From contig JANWWA010000016.1 of NCBI GenBank assembly GCA_025056565.1, positions 1 through 64,000 on the forward strand: 64,000 nucleotides of DNA, read 5' to 3'. The notes below the pieces were generated by a model. The model had not been told where the DNA came from and did no database searches. It saw nothing but the letters and a program-made list of their open reading frames with translations. The stretch's first letter is position 1. Each line of letters begins with the position of its first letter. This document shows positions 10,327 through 20,252 of this stretch, piece by piece. The position numbers and the translations under genes are program-made. The stretch is from Chloroherpetonaceae bacterium (lineage in GTDB: Bacteria > Bacteroidota > Chlorobiia > Chlorobiales > Thermochlorobacteraceae).

Positions 10327-10425
10327 ATTTTTGTGATTTTTTTCTAAATACGGCGGAGAAGCACATTGCCAAGAGCGTTATGCGTTGGAGCGCGCTTTCC
10401 TTAACCACTTGATTGGACAACAGCA

Positions 10426-12252
10426 ATGGAGGACAGTCTCATTAACCCAAGCTTCAAGACGCTACCAGAGATGTTTGAGGGCGTCTTTAATTACTATAAA
10501 GGGCGCACTGACCACTATGCCTTGCTGCGGAAAGTAAATGGGCGCTATCAGGGCATTACACACGACGCACTAAGAGCTGATGTAGATGCCTTTGCAGCAT
10601 ACCTGCACAGTATCGGGATTCGCAAGGGAGACCGTGTGGCAATCCTTTCTGAAAATCGTCCCGAGTGGGTGGTATCCGATATGGCGATTCTCAAACTGGG
10701 TGCGATTGATGTGCCACTCTATCCTTCCCTGCCGCCCAATCAGATTGCGTATATCCTACAAAATTCAGAGGCAAAAGCGATTGTTGTGTCAACAGGCTTA
10801 CAGCTCGGCAAGATTCGAAAAATTCGGCAAGAAGTGCCCTCGCTCACGCACGTTATTTCAATGAACCCTATTGATAACAAAGGCGACAGCGAAGTTGAGC
10901 TAGACGAAGCTAAGCAAATTGGACAAAGACTTGCAGCACAGTCGCCACTGAAGCCAGAGCCGATTGACGAAGAAGATATTGCGACGCTCATTTACACCAG
11001 TGGCACAACGGGGTTGCCTAAAGGTGTAATGCTCACGCATCGTAACATCTGCGAAAATATCAAGTCAAGCGTAGCGTGTTTGCCTGTTGACCAGAACGAC
11101 CGTGCGCTGTCTTTTCTGCCGCTTTGCCACTCATATGAACGCACCGCAGGGTATTATGTGATGTTCGCCTGTGGCGTTCAGATATACTACGCTGAAAGCA
11201 TTGATACCGTTAGTCTCAATATCACAGAGGCGAAGCCAACAATAGTTATTACAGTGCCGAGGCTATTCGAGCGGATTAAGTCTTCGCTGTTCAAGAATGT
11301 AGATGCAGGTCCCGCTGCGCGTAAGAAGCTCTTTTACTGGGCAATAGGTGTAGGACAGAAGGCATTCAAGGCAAAGCAGGCGGGAAGGATATCACCCCTG
11401 TTAGCTGTGCAATACAAACTGGCAGACAAGCTGGTTTTCAGCAAAATCCGTGAAAAGTTCGGTGGGTGTATTCGTTATTTTGTCTCAGGCGGTGCGGCGC
11501 TGCCGAAGGAGACAGGAGAGTTTTTTGCTGCAATGGGTATTACAATTCTCGAAGGGTTTGGTTTAACGGAGACTTCACCTGTGACACACGTCAATCGAAT
11601 TGAGAAAGTAAAGTTTGGCACGGTAGGACCACCGATTAAAAATGTAGAGCAAAAAATTGCGCCTGATGGGGAGATTCTCATACGCGGCCCGAATGTGATG
11701 AAAGGATATTGGCGCGATGAAGCGGCTACACGCGAAGCAATTGAGCCAGATGGCTGGCTGCATACAGGCGATATCGGTGAAATTGATGAAGATGGCTACC
11801 TCAAAATCACCGACCGCAAAAAGCACATTATTGTCAATTCAGGTGGCAAAAATATTGCGCCACTACCAATTGAGAATATGATTCAGAATAGCCCGTTTGT
11901 AGACCAAGTTGTAGTGTTAGGTGAAAAGCGTCCGTTTCTGACCGCAGTGATTGTGCCGAACTTCGATGCTCTGCGTAACTTTGCCGAAAAAAATCACATT
12001 CAGTTTGAGAACAACAAAGACCTTATCCAGAAAGCAGAGATTCGAAAAATCTTTGAAGAGCATTTGCGCAACATTTCGCGTGAGCTAGCAAGCCACGAAA
12101 AGGTGCGCCGATTTATTCTTGCCCCTGAGCCTTTTACCATTGAAGCAGGCGAAATGACTCCGACCTTGAAAATCAAGCGCAAAGTGGTCGAAGAAAAGTT
12201 CAAGGCAGAGCTTGAGGAAATCTACAAGACCCTTGTGTATGAATCTGAATAA
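10426..12252 (+). CDS. Long-chain acyl-CoA synthetase (AMP-forming)
   Basis: A 608-residue ANL-superfamily ligase of the FadD15-like long-chain group that activates fatty acids to acyl-CoA. Visible motifs: the P-loop TLIYTSGTTGLPKGVMLTH near residues 187-205, the adenylate-binding GFGLTETSPV (about 378), the GWLHTGDIGEIDEDGYL hinge region, DRKKHIIVNSGGKNIAPLPIE, and a C-terminal lysine in TLKIKRK that fits the catalytic position. The N-terminal ILSENRPEWVVSDMAILK segment is typical. No signal peptide; probably membrane-associated at the cytosolic face. It stands alone and is followed by a GC-rich hairpin before the convergent sod gene. Confidence 0.9.
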   Translation: MEDSLINPSFKTLPEMFEGVFNYYKGRTDHYALLRKVNGRYQGITHDALRADVDAFAAYLHSIGIRKGDRVAILSENRPEWVVSDMAILKLGAIDVPLYPSLPPNQIAYILQNSEAKAIVVSTGLQLGKIRKIRQEVPSLTHVISMNPIDNKGDSEVELDEAKQIGQRLAAQSPLKPEPIDEEDIATLIYTSGTTGLPKGVMLTHRNICENIKSSVACLPVDQNDRALSFLPLCHSYERTAGYYVMFACGVQIYYAESIDTVSLNITEAKPTIVITVPRLFERIKSSLFKNVDAGPAARKKLFYWAIGVGQKAFKAKQAGRISPLLAVQYKLADKLVFSKIREKFGGCIRYFVSGGAALPKETGEFFAAMGITILEGFGLTETSPVTHVNRIEKVKFGTVGPPIKNVEQKIAPDGEILIRGPNVMKGYWRDEAATREAIEPDGWLHTGDIGEIDEDGYLKITDRKKHIIVNSGGKNIAPLPIENMIQNSPFVDQVVVLGEKRPFLTAVIVPNFDALRNFAEKNHIQFENNKDLIQKAEIRKIFEEHLRNISRELASHEKVRRFILAPEPFTIEAGEMTPTLKIKRKVVEEKFKAELEEIYKTLVYESE

Positions 12253-12255
12253 GAA

Positions 12256-12276
12256 GGGCAGGCCTTGTGCCTGCCC
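12256..12276 (+). terminator. GC-rich hairpin between convergent genes
   Basis: GGGCAGGC (12256-12263), 5-nt loop, GCCTGCCC (12269-12276): a perfect 8-bp stem 3 nt after the acyl-CoA synthetase stop codon. No T-run follows, so termination efficiency is uncertain. Confidence 0.5.
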
Positions 12277-12318
12277 TCGCAGAGTAGTTTAGGTAGCCTG
12301 CTCAGGGGGAAAACCCTG

Positions 12319-13080
12319 CTAAGCTAACTTTCGGGCAGTTTCATAGCGCTCGCTCACATTCTCCCAGTTGATAATGGAGAAGATGGCATTTACATAGTCA
12401 GCGCGTCGGTTCTGATACTTGAGGTAGTAGGCGTGCTCCCAGACATCAATCACCAAGAGTGGCACAGCACCCCAAGTCGTGAGGTCTTGATGTTTTTCAC
12501 ATTGCAGAATGGTCAGCCGCTTTGCAAATGGTTGATAGGCTAGCACGCCCCAACCTGAGGCTTCAACCGAAATAGAGGCATTAGCAAGCTGCGCCTTGAA
12601 TTTGTCAAAGCTGCCGAAGTCGGTATTAAGGGCTTTTTCTAAATCTCCTTTGGGCTTACCACTCTTAGCAGGGGCTGTGAGGTTTGTCCAGTAAATTGAG
12701 TGCAGAATATGCCCAGAGCCGTGAAAAGCAAGTTCACGAGACCAGTGCTTAATTAAGGCAAAGTCACCTGACTCACGAGCCTTTTGCAATTCTGCTTCTG
12801 CTTTATTAGCGCCTGCCACATAGCTGGCGTGGTGTTTGTCGTGATGCAGCTCAACCGTGGCTTTGTCAATGATGGGCTCGAGTGCATCTTTCGGGTAGGT
12901 CAGCTCTGGCAGTACATATTTGCCGCTGCTGTCGACAATTTGGTCGAGCAGCCATAGCTTGAGCCAAGCTGACTCGGTGCGTGGTGAGGCCTCAAGCGCT
13001 GGTAAGCCTGCTAGCATGACACCTGCTGAAGTAAATGAGGCTGCCTTCAAGAACGAGCGTCGTGAAGTTGAAGTCGGCAT
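12319..13080 (-). CDS. sodA: Superoxide dismutase (Mn/Fe family) with a Tat signal peptide
   Basis: A 253-residue protein that disproportionates superoxide. The N-terminus reads STSRRSFLKAASF followed by a hydrophobic stretch, a twin-arginine (Tat) signal, so the folded metalloenzyme is predicted to be exported to the periplasm. The mature part carries all four metal ligands: His79 (ELHHDKHH), His127 (ILHSIYW), Asp212 and His216 (DVWEHAYY). The residue before the second ligand is Gly in GSGHILH rather than the Gln of Fe enzymes, and a Gln occurs in the later EKHQDL segment, which favours the Mn or cambialistic type. Most bacterial Fe/Mn SODs are cytosolic, so export is notable. It is transcribed alone, convergent with the ligase gene. 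Confidence 0.93.
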   Translation of the reverse strand: MPTSTSRRSFLKAASFTSAGVMLAGLPALEASPRTESAWLKLWLLDQIVDSSGKYVLPELTYPKDALEPIIDKATVELHHDKHHASYVAGANKAEAELQKARESGDFALIKHWSRELAFHGSGHILHSIYWTNLTAPAKSGKPKGDLEKALNTDFGSFDKFKAQLANASISVEASGWGVLAYQPFAKRLTILQCEKHQDLTTWGAVPLLVIDVWEHAYYLKYQNRRADYVNAIFSIINWENVSERYETARKLA

Positions 13081-13169
13081 ACTCAGATAGGTAGTTACGG
13101 TGTTGAAGTTTACTATCCAGTCTCTACGCTCGAAAAATCTAACTTTCAGGTGTTTCGTTTCAAATAGCG

Positions 13170-13661
13170 TTAGGGGCAGGAGAAATCATACTGCTCTGCA
13201 CCGTGAATGAAATAAAATGATTGCAGTTTCTCCGAAGGGAAATGCATCACTTGCAGGATATTTTTCTGGTCGTCGAAGACTTCGAAAAGCAGCGTATTTT
13301 TTATGGAGAGCTGTTCAATCGGTGTGGAGCTGGAAAATTGCAATTGATACCACCACATATCTTTGTCTATCCCGCTGGTAACAAGTTGAGGCAACAAACG
13401 GTTGTGTGGTTGACGCAGCTCAAAACGAGAGTTGAGGTATGCTAAAAAAAGCGAATCACAAGTCGGTGTGGCGGAGAGTGAAAAACTTTCAAGGCGATGA
13501 AATTTCTGCAGTGCAAGTTCCAAATCGTCTTTGAAAAAGCGGAGGTTAAGCACAGCGATATTATCCTCAATTGCCATCTTGCCGTAACTGACATGGAAGT
13601 TGTGCACGGCGATGGTGCTAAGGCAAAGAAGCACCAAACTGGCCAAAATGCCTCTGGTCAT
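13170..13661 (-). CDS. Small exported protein, DUF6702-like
   Basis: A 163-residue protein with an N-terminal signal sequence (MTRGILASLVLLCLSTIAVH). The mature part has HVSYGKMAIEDNIAVLNLRF, then a DDLELALQKF segment and, near the C-terminus, IKNTLLFEVFDDQKNILQV. This pattern resembles a family of short Bacteroidota exported proteins of unknown function that I associate with DUF6702. Its ATG overlaps the stop of the upstream gene by 4 nt (ATGA), so the two small exported proteins form a coupled pair. No catalytic motif is seen. Confidence 0.65.
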   Translation of the reverse strand: MTRGILASLVLLCLSTIAVHNFHVSYGKMAIEDNIAVLNLRFFKDDLELALQKFHRLESFSLSATPTCDSLFLAYLNSRFELRQPHNRLLPQLVTSGIDKDMWWYQLQFSSSTPIEQLSIKNTLLFEVFDDQKNILQVMHFPSEKLQSFYFIHGAEQYDFSCP

Positions 13662-14119
13662 CGCTTGCGCGGTCGAAACGGTCTGTAATAGAGTGTTTCA
13701 ATTTCATCAGTGCCTAATTCACGGCGAATTTTTCTCAGGCGCAGCCGACTATCCTCAAGCTCAAAATCCAACACAAGTAGGATATAGTCGGGTTTGCTGA
13801 TGCGTTGATAATACTCAATATGCAGCGAAGTGGGGTGCGAGTGCCACTTCACGACTTCTGAGCGTTCTATGGTGTGTGCAGAAAGCGAAACAGGTAGGCG
13901 CAATTCTTGGCGAAAGACCGTTCCATCTTGAAGCCGAACAGAATCAATCATTATAACCGTATCGCGGTTTGCAGATTCTTTGATGCAAAGGTAAATTGGG
14001 ACATTAACTGCCGCTCGAGAGGCAAGCTCAAGCTGCCACTCGCCCAAGATGCTACGAGCACTTGTTTGCAACCATACATTACTCGCAAGGATAAGTATGA
14101 TAAACAAATAGTTTGGCAA
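13658..14119 (-). CDS. Small exported protein of unknown function
   Basis: A 153-residue protein I do not recognise. It begins with a hydrophobic signal sequence (MPNYLFIILILASNVWL), then SILGEWQLELASRAAVNVPI, which recalls the start of lipocalin-like beta-barrels, followed by alternating strands and a basic end (FRPRKR). The start codon is TTG at 14119, supported by a GGGGAGG ribosome binding site about 6 nt upstream. No ATG lies at a suitable place. It overlaps the downstream gene by 4 nt, so both are probably made together. Its function cannot be assigned. Confidence 0.6.
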   Translation of the reverse strand: MPNYLFIILILASNVWLQTSARSILGEWQLELASRAAVNVPIYLCIKESANRDTVIMIDSVRLQDGTVFRQELRLPVSLSAHTIERSEVVKWHSHPTSLHIEYYQRISKPDYILLVLDFELEDSRLRLRKIRRELGTDEIETLYYRPFRPRKR

Positions 14120-14239
14120 CGGATGCCTCCCCAGAGTTTTATCGCCAGGTGTGCCTGAGCCAGTGTGCTAAGCATGCCACCTTGCGCAGAATCGATGCAA
14201 ATTTAGTAGAAAAGACTCTGTTGCATCAACCAAAACAAG

Positions 14240-15382
14240 ATGTGCGAGATGAAAGGTGAAAAACTCTCGGTGCTGTTTGTCGACGATGAGCCATACATTC
14301 TGGAATCACTGCGTGAATTGTTCGGAAAGAAATATACCGTCTATACCGCAAACAGCGGTGAAGAAGCGATTGAAATTGTTAGACAGCACCCGATTGCAAT
14401 TGTGATGAGTGACCAACGAATGCCCGGAATGAAGGGCGTGGAGGTCTTGCGTGCAGTGCGAGAATGTTCACCGCAAACGATTCGAATTTTACTAACAGGC
14501 TTTGCAGATGTAGATGCCATTCTGGATTCGGTCAATGTAGGAGAAGTGTTTCGCTATGTGCGGAAGCCGTGGGATGTGGAGAACTTGATGTCAGTGTTAT
14601 CGCTGGCGGAGACCACTTATTTGAACAAGGTAAAAGCCAGCCAAAGTCTTGGAAATCAACAAACAAGTAAGGTGGATATGTCAAAAGGGGAACAAGTGCG
14701 TCGCTCAAGTCTGCCAGCTTCGGTGTTGCAAGAGTTGCGCCGTCAGCGTGAAGCTGAAGAGAGTTTTTTTCAAAAGGTCAGTGAAAAGTTAAAAGCAGGT
14801 GTAAGTCCAGACAAGCTGCTGGAAGGAACAACAGGTCGAGTGAGAGTGCTGGTCGTTGATGATGAACCCTCCGTGCTGACCGCACTGTCAGAGATGCTAG
14901 GCGATGAGTATGAAGTCTTAACCAGTCGGACTGCTGATGAAGCACTGGCCATTCTGCACCAAGATATTTTCATTGGCTCACTGATTAGCGACCAGCGTAT
15001 GCCAAGCAAGACAGGGACAGACTTGCTAATTGAAGTCAGCCGCCTTGCGCCGCTGCTGCCCAAGATTTTGATTACGGCTTACACCGATGTCGAAGATGTG
15101 GTGCGCCTTATCAACGAGGGGCAGATTCATCGCTATATTCAAAAGCCGTGGGATTCGCGTAAGCTCAAAGCGACAATTGCAGAGGCAATTGAACTTTACA
15201 AAGAGCGACTAAGCGCCTACTTAGCTGAGCGGGAACGATTGGGCGAAGCACTATTTCTCCCTGAAATATCTGAAGCGACACCAGCGCCTGAACCTGAAAA
15301 AGCGGACATAAAAGCCAGTCACTCGGAACTAGCAAATAAACTCAAAGCTCTAAGTGAAGTGCGCAAAAATAAAGGAGGATAA
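14240..15382 (+). CDS. Response regulator with two receiver domains (REC-linker-REC)
   Basis: A 380-residue protein with two CheY-like receiver domains and no recognisable output domain. REC1 (about 8-125) has VLFVDDEPYILESL, phosphoacceptor Asp58 in MSDQRMPGMKG, and the conserved lysine in RYVRKPWD. REC2 (about 205-320) has VLVVDDEPSVLTAL, Asp251 in ISDQRMPSKTG and RYIQKPWD. A charged linker with EESFFQKVSEKLK joins them, and a charged tail follows. The DQRMP and R-Y-x-x-KPW signatures occur in receivers that often precede HD-GYP or kinase modules. It begins a four-gene run with two histidine kinases and a second REC-REC protein. Met4 (14249) is an alternative start. Confidence 0.88.
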   Translation: MCEMKGEKLSVLFVDDEPYILESLRELFGKKYTVYTANSGEEAIEIVRQHPIAIVMSDQRMPGMKGVEVLRAVRECSPQTIRILLTGFADVDAILDSVNVGEVFRYVRKPWDVENLMSVLSLAETTYLNKVKASQSLGNQQTSKVDMSKGEQVRRSSLPASVLQELRRQREAEESFFQKVSEKLKAGVSPDKLLEGTTGRVRVLVVDDEPSVLTALSEMLGDEYEVLTSRTADEALAILHQDIFIGSLISDQRMPSKTGTDLLIEVSRLAPLLPKILITAYTDVEDVVRLINEGQIHRYIQKPWDSRKLKATIAEAIELYKERLSAYLAERERLGEALFLPEISEATPAPEPEKADIKASHSELANKLKALSEVRKNKGG

Positions 15383-15423
15383 ACTTGTCGAAGAACTTAT
15401 AACCAAGCAAGTGGCAATGCGTT

Positions 15424-17130
15424 ATGCAACTGGAAGATTCAAAAGCAAATTTTCAGACAGATTTACAGGTCAAGCGATACAGTGAATTGATTATCTACGC
15501 AATCATTTTTCTCTTCCTAGTAGCAGCCTCGTTTGTCGTCAGTATTGTGCTCTCACGTCAAAGTCAACAAGATGCGCAGCACATTTTTTGTGCCACGCAG
15601 CAGCAGCGTAGCTGGGCAAACGCTGTAGAGTCTTTTACCAGAGCAAACATTGCAATCTACATGGAGTCAGGGAATGCAATGCCTGACTTGAAGACAGCAG
15701 TAGAGGCAATTCAGCAATTCAAGCATCTAATGAATGCACTAGCGCACGGCGACTCTCTAGAGATGAACGGCAAGGTGTTCCAGATTTCAGCAGTCTCTGA
15801 GCCAAGCCTGCAGCAGGTGCTGAAAACAATGCAAACACGCTGGGCAGAAGTAGAGGGAGATTTTACAGCTTTTGCAAAGAAGTTCTCAGAAGGGCACATT
15901 GATACGGCACTTTTTACCAAAGTTGCCGATCCGATTCTAGCAAAGTTAGGACCTCAGATTGCAGAGGATACGCGAACCTTCATCGTTACGCTGGGCTTCC
16001 TATCCGAAGAACGCATTACAGGCTTGCAGACATTTCAGATTGGTGCGCTCATGCTCAGCGTTGTGGTCTTCTTAGTTATGGCGTTTCGACTGGCGATCTC
16101 GCTCCAAGCACAAGACCGTGTCATTGTGGAGCGCACGCGGCAAATTATGGAGCAGAACCAGAAAATTCTGGAACAGAATGAACTCATTAACGCAGAAAAG
16201 CGCACAGTAGAGAAACTCAATCAAGAACTAGAAAACAATCTCAAAAAGCTGCGTGAGACTCAAGCCTATCTGATTCAAACTGAAAAGATGAGTTCCCTAG
16301 GGCAAATGGTAGCAGGCATTGCACACGAACTCAACACACCAATTGGCTATGTGAATACAAATGTGGTGCTGGTAAAAGAGCGCTTCTTGGAGCTGGCAGA
16401 TACCTTGCGCAAAGCACTCAGGGCACAGGAGCTGATTTACAATGACCAGTTTGAAGAAGCAGTGGTCGAGATGCAAGCCATTGCCAGTTCCCCATATGGG
16501 ACAATTGCTGAGCTCGATGAAACCGAAGCACGCGTCAAGCGTCTGCTTGCCGCCTCACAGGCGGGGCTTGAGCAAATGGCAAATCTGGTGCGCAGTATGC
16601 GCAATTTCTCTCGCCTTGATGAAGCTGAAATGAAGAAAGCAGACATTCACGAAGGCATCAAGGGGAGTCTGCTGATGCTCTCGCCACAGCTGAAAACCAA
16701 CGACATTCAGGTTACAACCGATTATGGAGACCTGCCAATGATTGAGTGCTACCCTGCTCAGCTGAACCAGGTTTTTCTAAATCTTATTCAAAATGCAGTG
16801 CATGCGGTAGAAGGGCGACCAGAGCCAAAAATCCACATCTCAACAACACTGGAAAATGGCGAGATTGTGGTCAGAATTTCAGACAACGGACCCGGGATTC
16901 CTGAAGAAATCCAAAGCAAGATTTTTGACCCCTTCTTCACCACGAAACCTGTGGGCAAGGGCACTGGTCTAGGTCTTTCAATTTGCTACAGTATCATTCA
17001 AAAACATCAAGGCACAATTACCTTCGAGACGCAAAAGGGTGTTGGCACGACCTTTATTGTGCGCATTCCTGCACGGGATTTTATGCCGGTAAGCAGTCAA
17101 ACTGGACAAGTGCAAGTAGAAAAGGTATAG
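15424..17130 (+). CDS. Membrane sensor histidine kinase
   Basis: A 568-residue hybrid-less histidine kinase. It has a transmembrane helix at about 20-42, an extracytoplasmic domain of about 155 residues with no recognised fold, a second transmembrane helix at about 200-222, then a long coiled coil (about 230-285). The dimerisation box is [20 protein letters not shown] with phosphoacceptor His301. The ATPase domain shows the N box [15 protein letters not shown]1 [13 protein letters not shown] box FDPFFTTKP and G2 [10 protein letters not shown]. It lies 41 nt after the REC-REC gene and 12 nt before a second kinase of nearly the same catalytic sequence, so all are likely one operon. The ligand is unknown. 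Confidence 0.93.
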   Translation: MQLEDSKANFQTDLQVKRYSELIIYAIIFLFLVAASFVVSIVLSRQSQQDAQHIFCATQQQRSWANAVESFTRANIAIYMESGNAMPDLKTAVEAIQQFKHLMNALAHGDSLEMNGKVFQISAVSEPSLQQVLKTMQTRWAEVEGDFTAFAKKFSEGHIDTALFTKVADPILAKLGPQIAEDTRTFIVTLGFLSEERITGLQTFQIGALMLSVVVFLVMAFRLAISLQAQDRVIVERTRQIMEQNQKILEQNELINAEKRTVEKLNQELENNLKKLRETQAYLIQTEKMSSLGQMVAGIAHELNTPIGYVNTNVVLVKERFLELADTLRKALRAQELIYNDQFEEAVVEMQAIASSPYGTIAELDETEARVKRLLAASQAGLEQMANLVRSMRNFSRLDEAEMKKADIHEGIKGSLLMLSPQLKTNDIQVTTDYGDLPMIECYPAQLNQVFLNLIQNAVHAVEGRPEPKIHISTTLENGEIVVRISDNGPGIPEEIQSKIFDPFFTTKPVGKGTGLGLSICYSIIQKHQGTITFETQKGVGTTFIVRIPARDFMPVSSQTGQVQVEKV

Positions 17131-17142
17131 CAAAACGGTACG

Positions 17143-18873
17143 ATGAACGCGCTCGAGAAACAGATGCTGAGTTCAGAGCCGAAAATAAGTAGCCTGCTAT
17201 CGGGGCTGATTATAGAGAGTCTGCAAGATCCCTTGTGCGTCAAGGATAGTGGCGGGCGCTACACGTATCTGAATGCGGCAATGTGCCGCTTGCTTGGCGT
17301 AACCAGCCCAAAAGATGCAGTCGGCAGAACAGACTTGGCTTTTTTTCCTGATGATATAGTAAGACAGCGGCGCAATGATGACCTTCTTCTGCTCACTGCA
17401 CAGTTGCCAGCTATCTCAAAAGAAGAAGCATTGATTGAGCCGGCAACAGGGCTGCTCAAGTGGTTTCAAATCACTAAGTCGCCCCTAAAAGATAGTGAAC
17501 AGCGCATCATCGGTACCGTTGAGCTATACCGTGACATTGCGGCGCGCAAGGAAAGTATGGAGGTGGTGCATCGCATTCAAGCTGAGCTGCTGCAGAAGGA
17601 AGCAGCGCTCTCAAGCTTGATTAACAATACAGACGATTACATCTGGGCAATTGACCGAGAGTATAACCTGAGCGTGGCAAATGAAGCAGTAAGGCACTTT
17701 GCGCGCACAGCATTGGGCATTGAAATCCAGATTGGAATGCCATTTTTTTCAATCGTGCCGCCTGAGAATGTCGAGGTGTGGAATCGATATGCCAATCTGG
17801 CACTTGGCGGCGAGCATGTGGTGTTCGAGACTAGTCATCGATTAGCAGACGGAAGCGTGCGCTACGAGGAAGCAACGCTCAACCCTATCAAGGATTTTCA
17901 AGGGGAGATTTTTGGGGCAGCTGTCTTCGTGCGCGACATTACGCGTCGCAAACGCATTGAGGAAGAGCTGCAGGTGCTCAACAGAGAGCTTGAAAAGCAA
18001 CTGGCAGAGGTGCAAAAAACTCAGGCGCAGCTTATTCAAGCAGAGAAGATGAGTTCCCTAGGGCAAATGGTGGCGGGCATTGCACATGAACTCAACACGC
18101 CAATTGGCTATGTGCAGAATAATTTGGAGCTAATTGGCAAGCGCTTTGAGACGCTCTCAGAGCTGTATGCTAAAGCAATTGAGGCAATTGCGTGCATCAA
18201 CGACAATCGTCTGGAAGATGCGCTGTGCAAATTTCAAGAAATCTCAGAATCTGAGCTGGCAACAAAAGAGTCGCTGTCGCAACTTGTAAGCCGCACTCAG
18301 AAGCTATTCAACGGGTGCATGGTCGGCCTAGAGCAGATGGCAAACCTTGTTCAAAGTATGCGCAATTTCTCTCGCTTGGACGAGGCGGAGATGAAGCGCG
18401 CAAATCTTTTGGACGGCATTCGTAGCAGCCTGCTGATGCTAGGGCACATGTTGCGTGAAAAAGCTATCCAAGTCGAGACCTATCTGGAGCCCCTACCAAT
18501 GATTGATTGCTACCCAGCACAGCTGAATCAGGTTTTTATGAACATTATTCAAAATGCGATTCATGCAGTTGAAGCCAGCCCTGCACCCCGAATTCGCATC
18601 TATGCCCGACAAGAAGGCAACTTTGCTGTCGTAAAAATTCAAGACAACGGCACAGGGATTCCGAAAGAAATTCGCGGTAAGATTTTTGACCCCTTTTTCA
18701 CCACCAAGCCCGTTGGCAAAGGCACAGGATTAGGACTTTCTATTGCCTACAGCATTGTTGAGAAGCACAAAGGCTCTATTTCCTTTGAAACCGAAGAAGG
18801 CGTGGGCACGACCTTCGAAATCAAGATTCCAATTGTAGAATTTATACCCTCAAACCAAGACACAAGAGAATGA
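17143..18873 (+). CDS. Soluble PAS-PAS sensor histidine kinase
   Basis: A 576-residue cytosolic kinase without membrane segments. The N-terminal half carries two PAS-like domains: one around 20-140 ([20 protein letters not shown], ending [13 protein letters not shown]), the other around 150-270 ([20 protein letters not shown], ending [13 protein letters not shown]). A short coiled coil leads to [20 protein letters not shown] with phosphoacceptor His315, followed by the N box [35 protein letters not shown] and [10 protein letters not shown]. From the coiled coil on it is strongly similar to the membrane kinase upstream, including a shared DNA stretch around the H box, which indicates duplication. 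Its stop overlaps the next start by 4 nt (ATGA). Confidence 0.93.
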   Translation: MNALEKQMLSSEPKISSLLSGLIIESLQDPLCVKDSGGRYTYLNAAMCRLLGVTSPKDAVGRTDLAFFPDDIVRQRRNDDLLLLTAQLPAISKEEALIEPATGLLKWFQITKSPLKDSEQRIIGTVELYRDIAARKESMEVVHRIQAELLQKEAALSSLINNTDDYIWAIDREYNLSVANEAVRHFARTALGIEIQIGMPFFSIVPPENVEVWNRYANLALGGEHVVFETSHRLADGSVRYEEATLNPIKDFQGEIFGAAVFVRDITRRKRIEEELQVLNRELEKQLAEVQKTQAQLIQAEKMSSLGQMVAGIAHELNTPIGYVQNNLELIGKRFETLSELYAKAIEAIACINDNRLEDALCKFQEISESELATKESLSQLVSRTQKLFNGCMVGLEQMANLVQSMRNFSRLDEAEMKRANLLDGIRSSLLMLGHMLREKAIQVETYLEPLPMIDCYPAQLNQVFMNIIQNAIHAVEASPAPRIRIYARQEGNFAVVKIQDNGTGIPKEIRGKIFDPFFTTKPVGKGTGLGLSIAYSIVEKHKGSISFETEEGVGTTFEIKIPIVEFIPSNQDTRE

Positions 18874-20252
18874 TGAAACTCAAGATGTTGATTGTCGATG
18901 ATGAGCCGCAGGTGCTGGAGTCGCTGCGCCAGTTGTTTGATGCCGAGTTTATTGTGTTTACGGCGCAAAGTGGAGAAGAAGCGCTGAATTTAGCCTTACA
19001 GTTGCCTGACCTTGCTGTGATAATTAGCGACCAGCGGATGCCTACGATGAAGGGCGTGGATTTGCTCAAGCAGATTAAGCAAATGCTGCCCGACACAATG
19101 CGCATTTTGCTAACGGGATACACTGACCTTGATGCCGTCTTGGATTCCGTTAATCTGGGCGAGATTTTTCGGTATGTGCGTAAGCCATGGCAGCCAGAGA
19201 CCTTGAAGTCTATTGTCTCACTAGCCGCAGCCTCATATGTGCTGCGCAAACAGAAGCAGACACGCGCCATGTTGCGCGAGCAACCTCCAGCGCAAGCGAC
19301 CCACACACCGAAATCCAATCTGGTGAGGCTTGATCTCTCAAATGCACTGGGCGAACCGCTGCCACAAGTGAAAGTGCCAGAGCCAAGCAACGCGCCGAAG
19401 CCTGTGGCAAAGGAGGAAAATCGCTCAAGCACGCCGCTACCCGCTAACCAAACTACGCCCAAACAGTATCTGTCATTTGAGGAAGAATTCTTTGCAACTT
19501 TCAAGCCCGAGACAATCGCAGAGGTAGAAAAATACGAGAGCTTCGAAGAAGAGTTTTTTGCGAAGCTCAATGAGCATGTGGCGATGTTGGAAGCAAAGCT
19601 GTCTGAGTCAGAAGAAACCCAAGCAGGCGTGCAAAATCCGCTACCTGCGGCGAACACATCATGGCTGAATGAGGAGCTGGAAGAAATGCGTGCGTTTCGT
19701 GAGGTCTTCTATGGACGCAGCGGTAAGCCGAAAGTGCTGGTTGTCGATGATGAAAAGCGAGTGCTGACTGCGCTAACAGACTTGCTCTCCGATGAATTCA
19801 ATGTAATTGCTTGCAATGATGCCCGCACCGCCTTAGATGTGCTAGAATCCAATGCCCTCATTTCTGTCTTGCTGTCCGACCAGCGAATGCCCGGTATGAG
19901 TGGCGTCGACTTTCTGATTGCAGCCCATCGCATTGCCCCGCTTGTGCCAAAAATTTTGATGACAGGCTATACCGACCTTGAAGACATTGTTCGCCTTGTG
20001 AATGAAGGTCAAATCTTCCGACATATTCAGAAACCTTGGGATGTAAGCAAGCTGCGAGAATGCTTGCTGCTGGCAGCGGAGGAATTCCGACGCCGCGTGG
20101 AACACGGTCTGCGTCAGCGGCATCTTTACCTCAAACAGCCAGAGAAAGCAGCGCAGCTTATGGCAGTAGAAGCCAAAGGCAGAACAGGACGAAACATAGA
20201 GAACGAGATCGAGAGCCTAAAAAAAATCGCAGCGCTACTTAAGAGGAACTAA
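18870..20252 (+). CDS. Second response regulator with two receiver domains
   Basis: A 460-residue REC-linker-REC protein, paralogous to the one at 14240. REC1 (about 3-120) has MLIVDDEPQVLESL, Asp54 in ISDQRMPTMKG and RYVRKPWQ. REC2 (about 288-405) has VLVVDDEKRVLTAL, Asp337 in LSDQRMPGMSG and RHIQKPWD. The linker (about 125-285) is longer than in its paralogue, rich in Pro, Ala and Glu, and contains two copies of a FEEEFFA motif, which could be a binding peptide. No DNA-binding or enzymatic output domain is seen, so it probably acts by protein contacts or as a phosphate relay. It is coupled by a 4-nt overlap to the PAS kinase, its likely partner. Confidence 0.88.
   Translation: MMKLKMLIVDDEPQVLESLRQLFDAEFIVFTAQSGEEALNLALQLPDLAVIISDQRMPTMKGVDLLKQIKQMLPDTMRILLTGYTDLDAVLDSVNLGEIFRYVRKPWQPETLKSIVSLAAASYVLRKQKQTRAMLREQPPAQATHTPKSNLVRLDLSNALGEPLPQVKVPEPSNAPKPVAKEENRSSTPLPANQTTPKQYLSFEEEFFATFKPETIAEVEKYESFEEEFFAKLNEHVAMLEAKLSESEETQAGVQNPLPAANTSWLNEELEEMRAFREVFYGRSGKPKVLVVDDEKRVLTALTDLLSDEFNVIACNDARTALDVLESNALISVLLSDQRMPGMSGVDFLIAAHRIAPLVPKILMTGYTDLEDIVRLVNEGQIFRHIQKPWDVSKLRECLLLAAEEFRRRVEHGLRQRHLYLKQPEKAAQLMAVEAKGRTGRNIENEIESLKKIAALLKRN

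Noticed and set aside
18842-19657. 271-codon open frame on the minus strand opposite the second REC-REC gene
   Set aside because: It is the antisense shadow of a well-supported gene, with Ser/Cys-rich low-complexity sequence and no motif.
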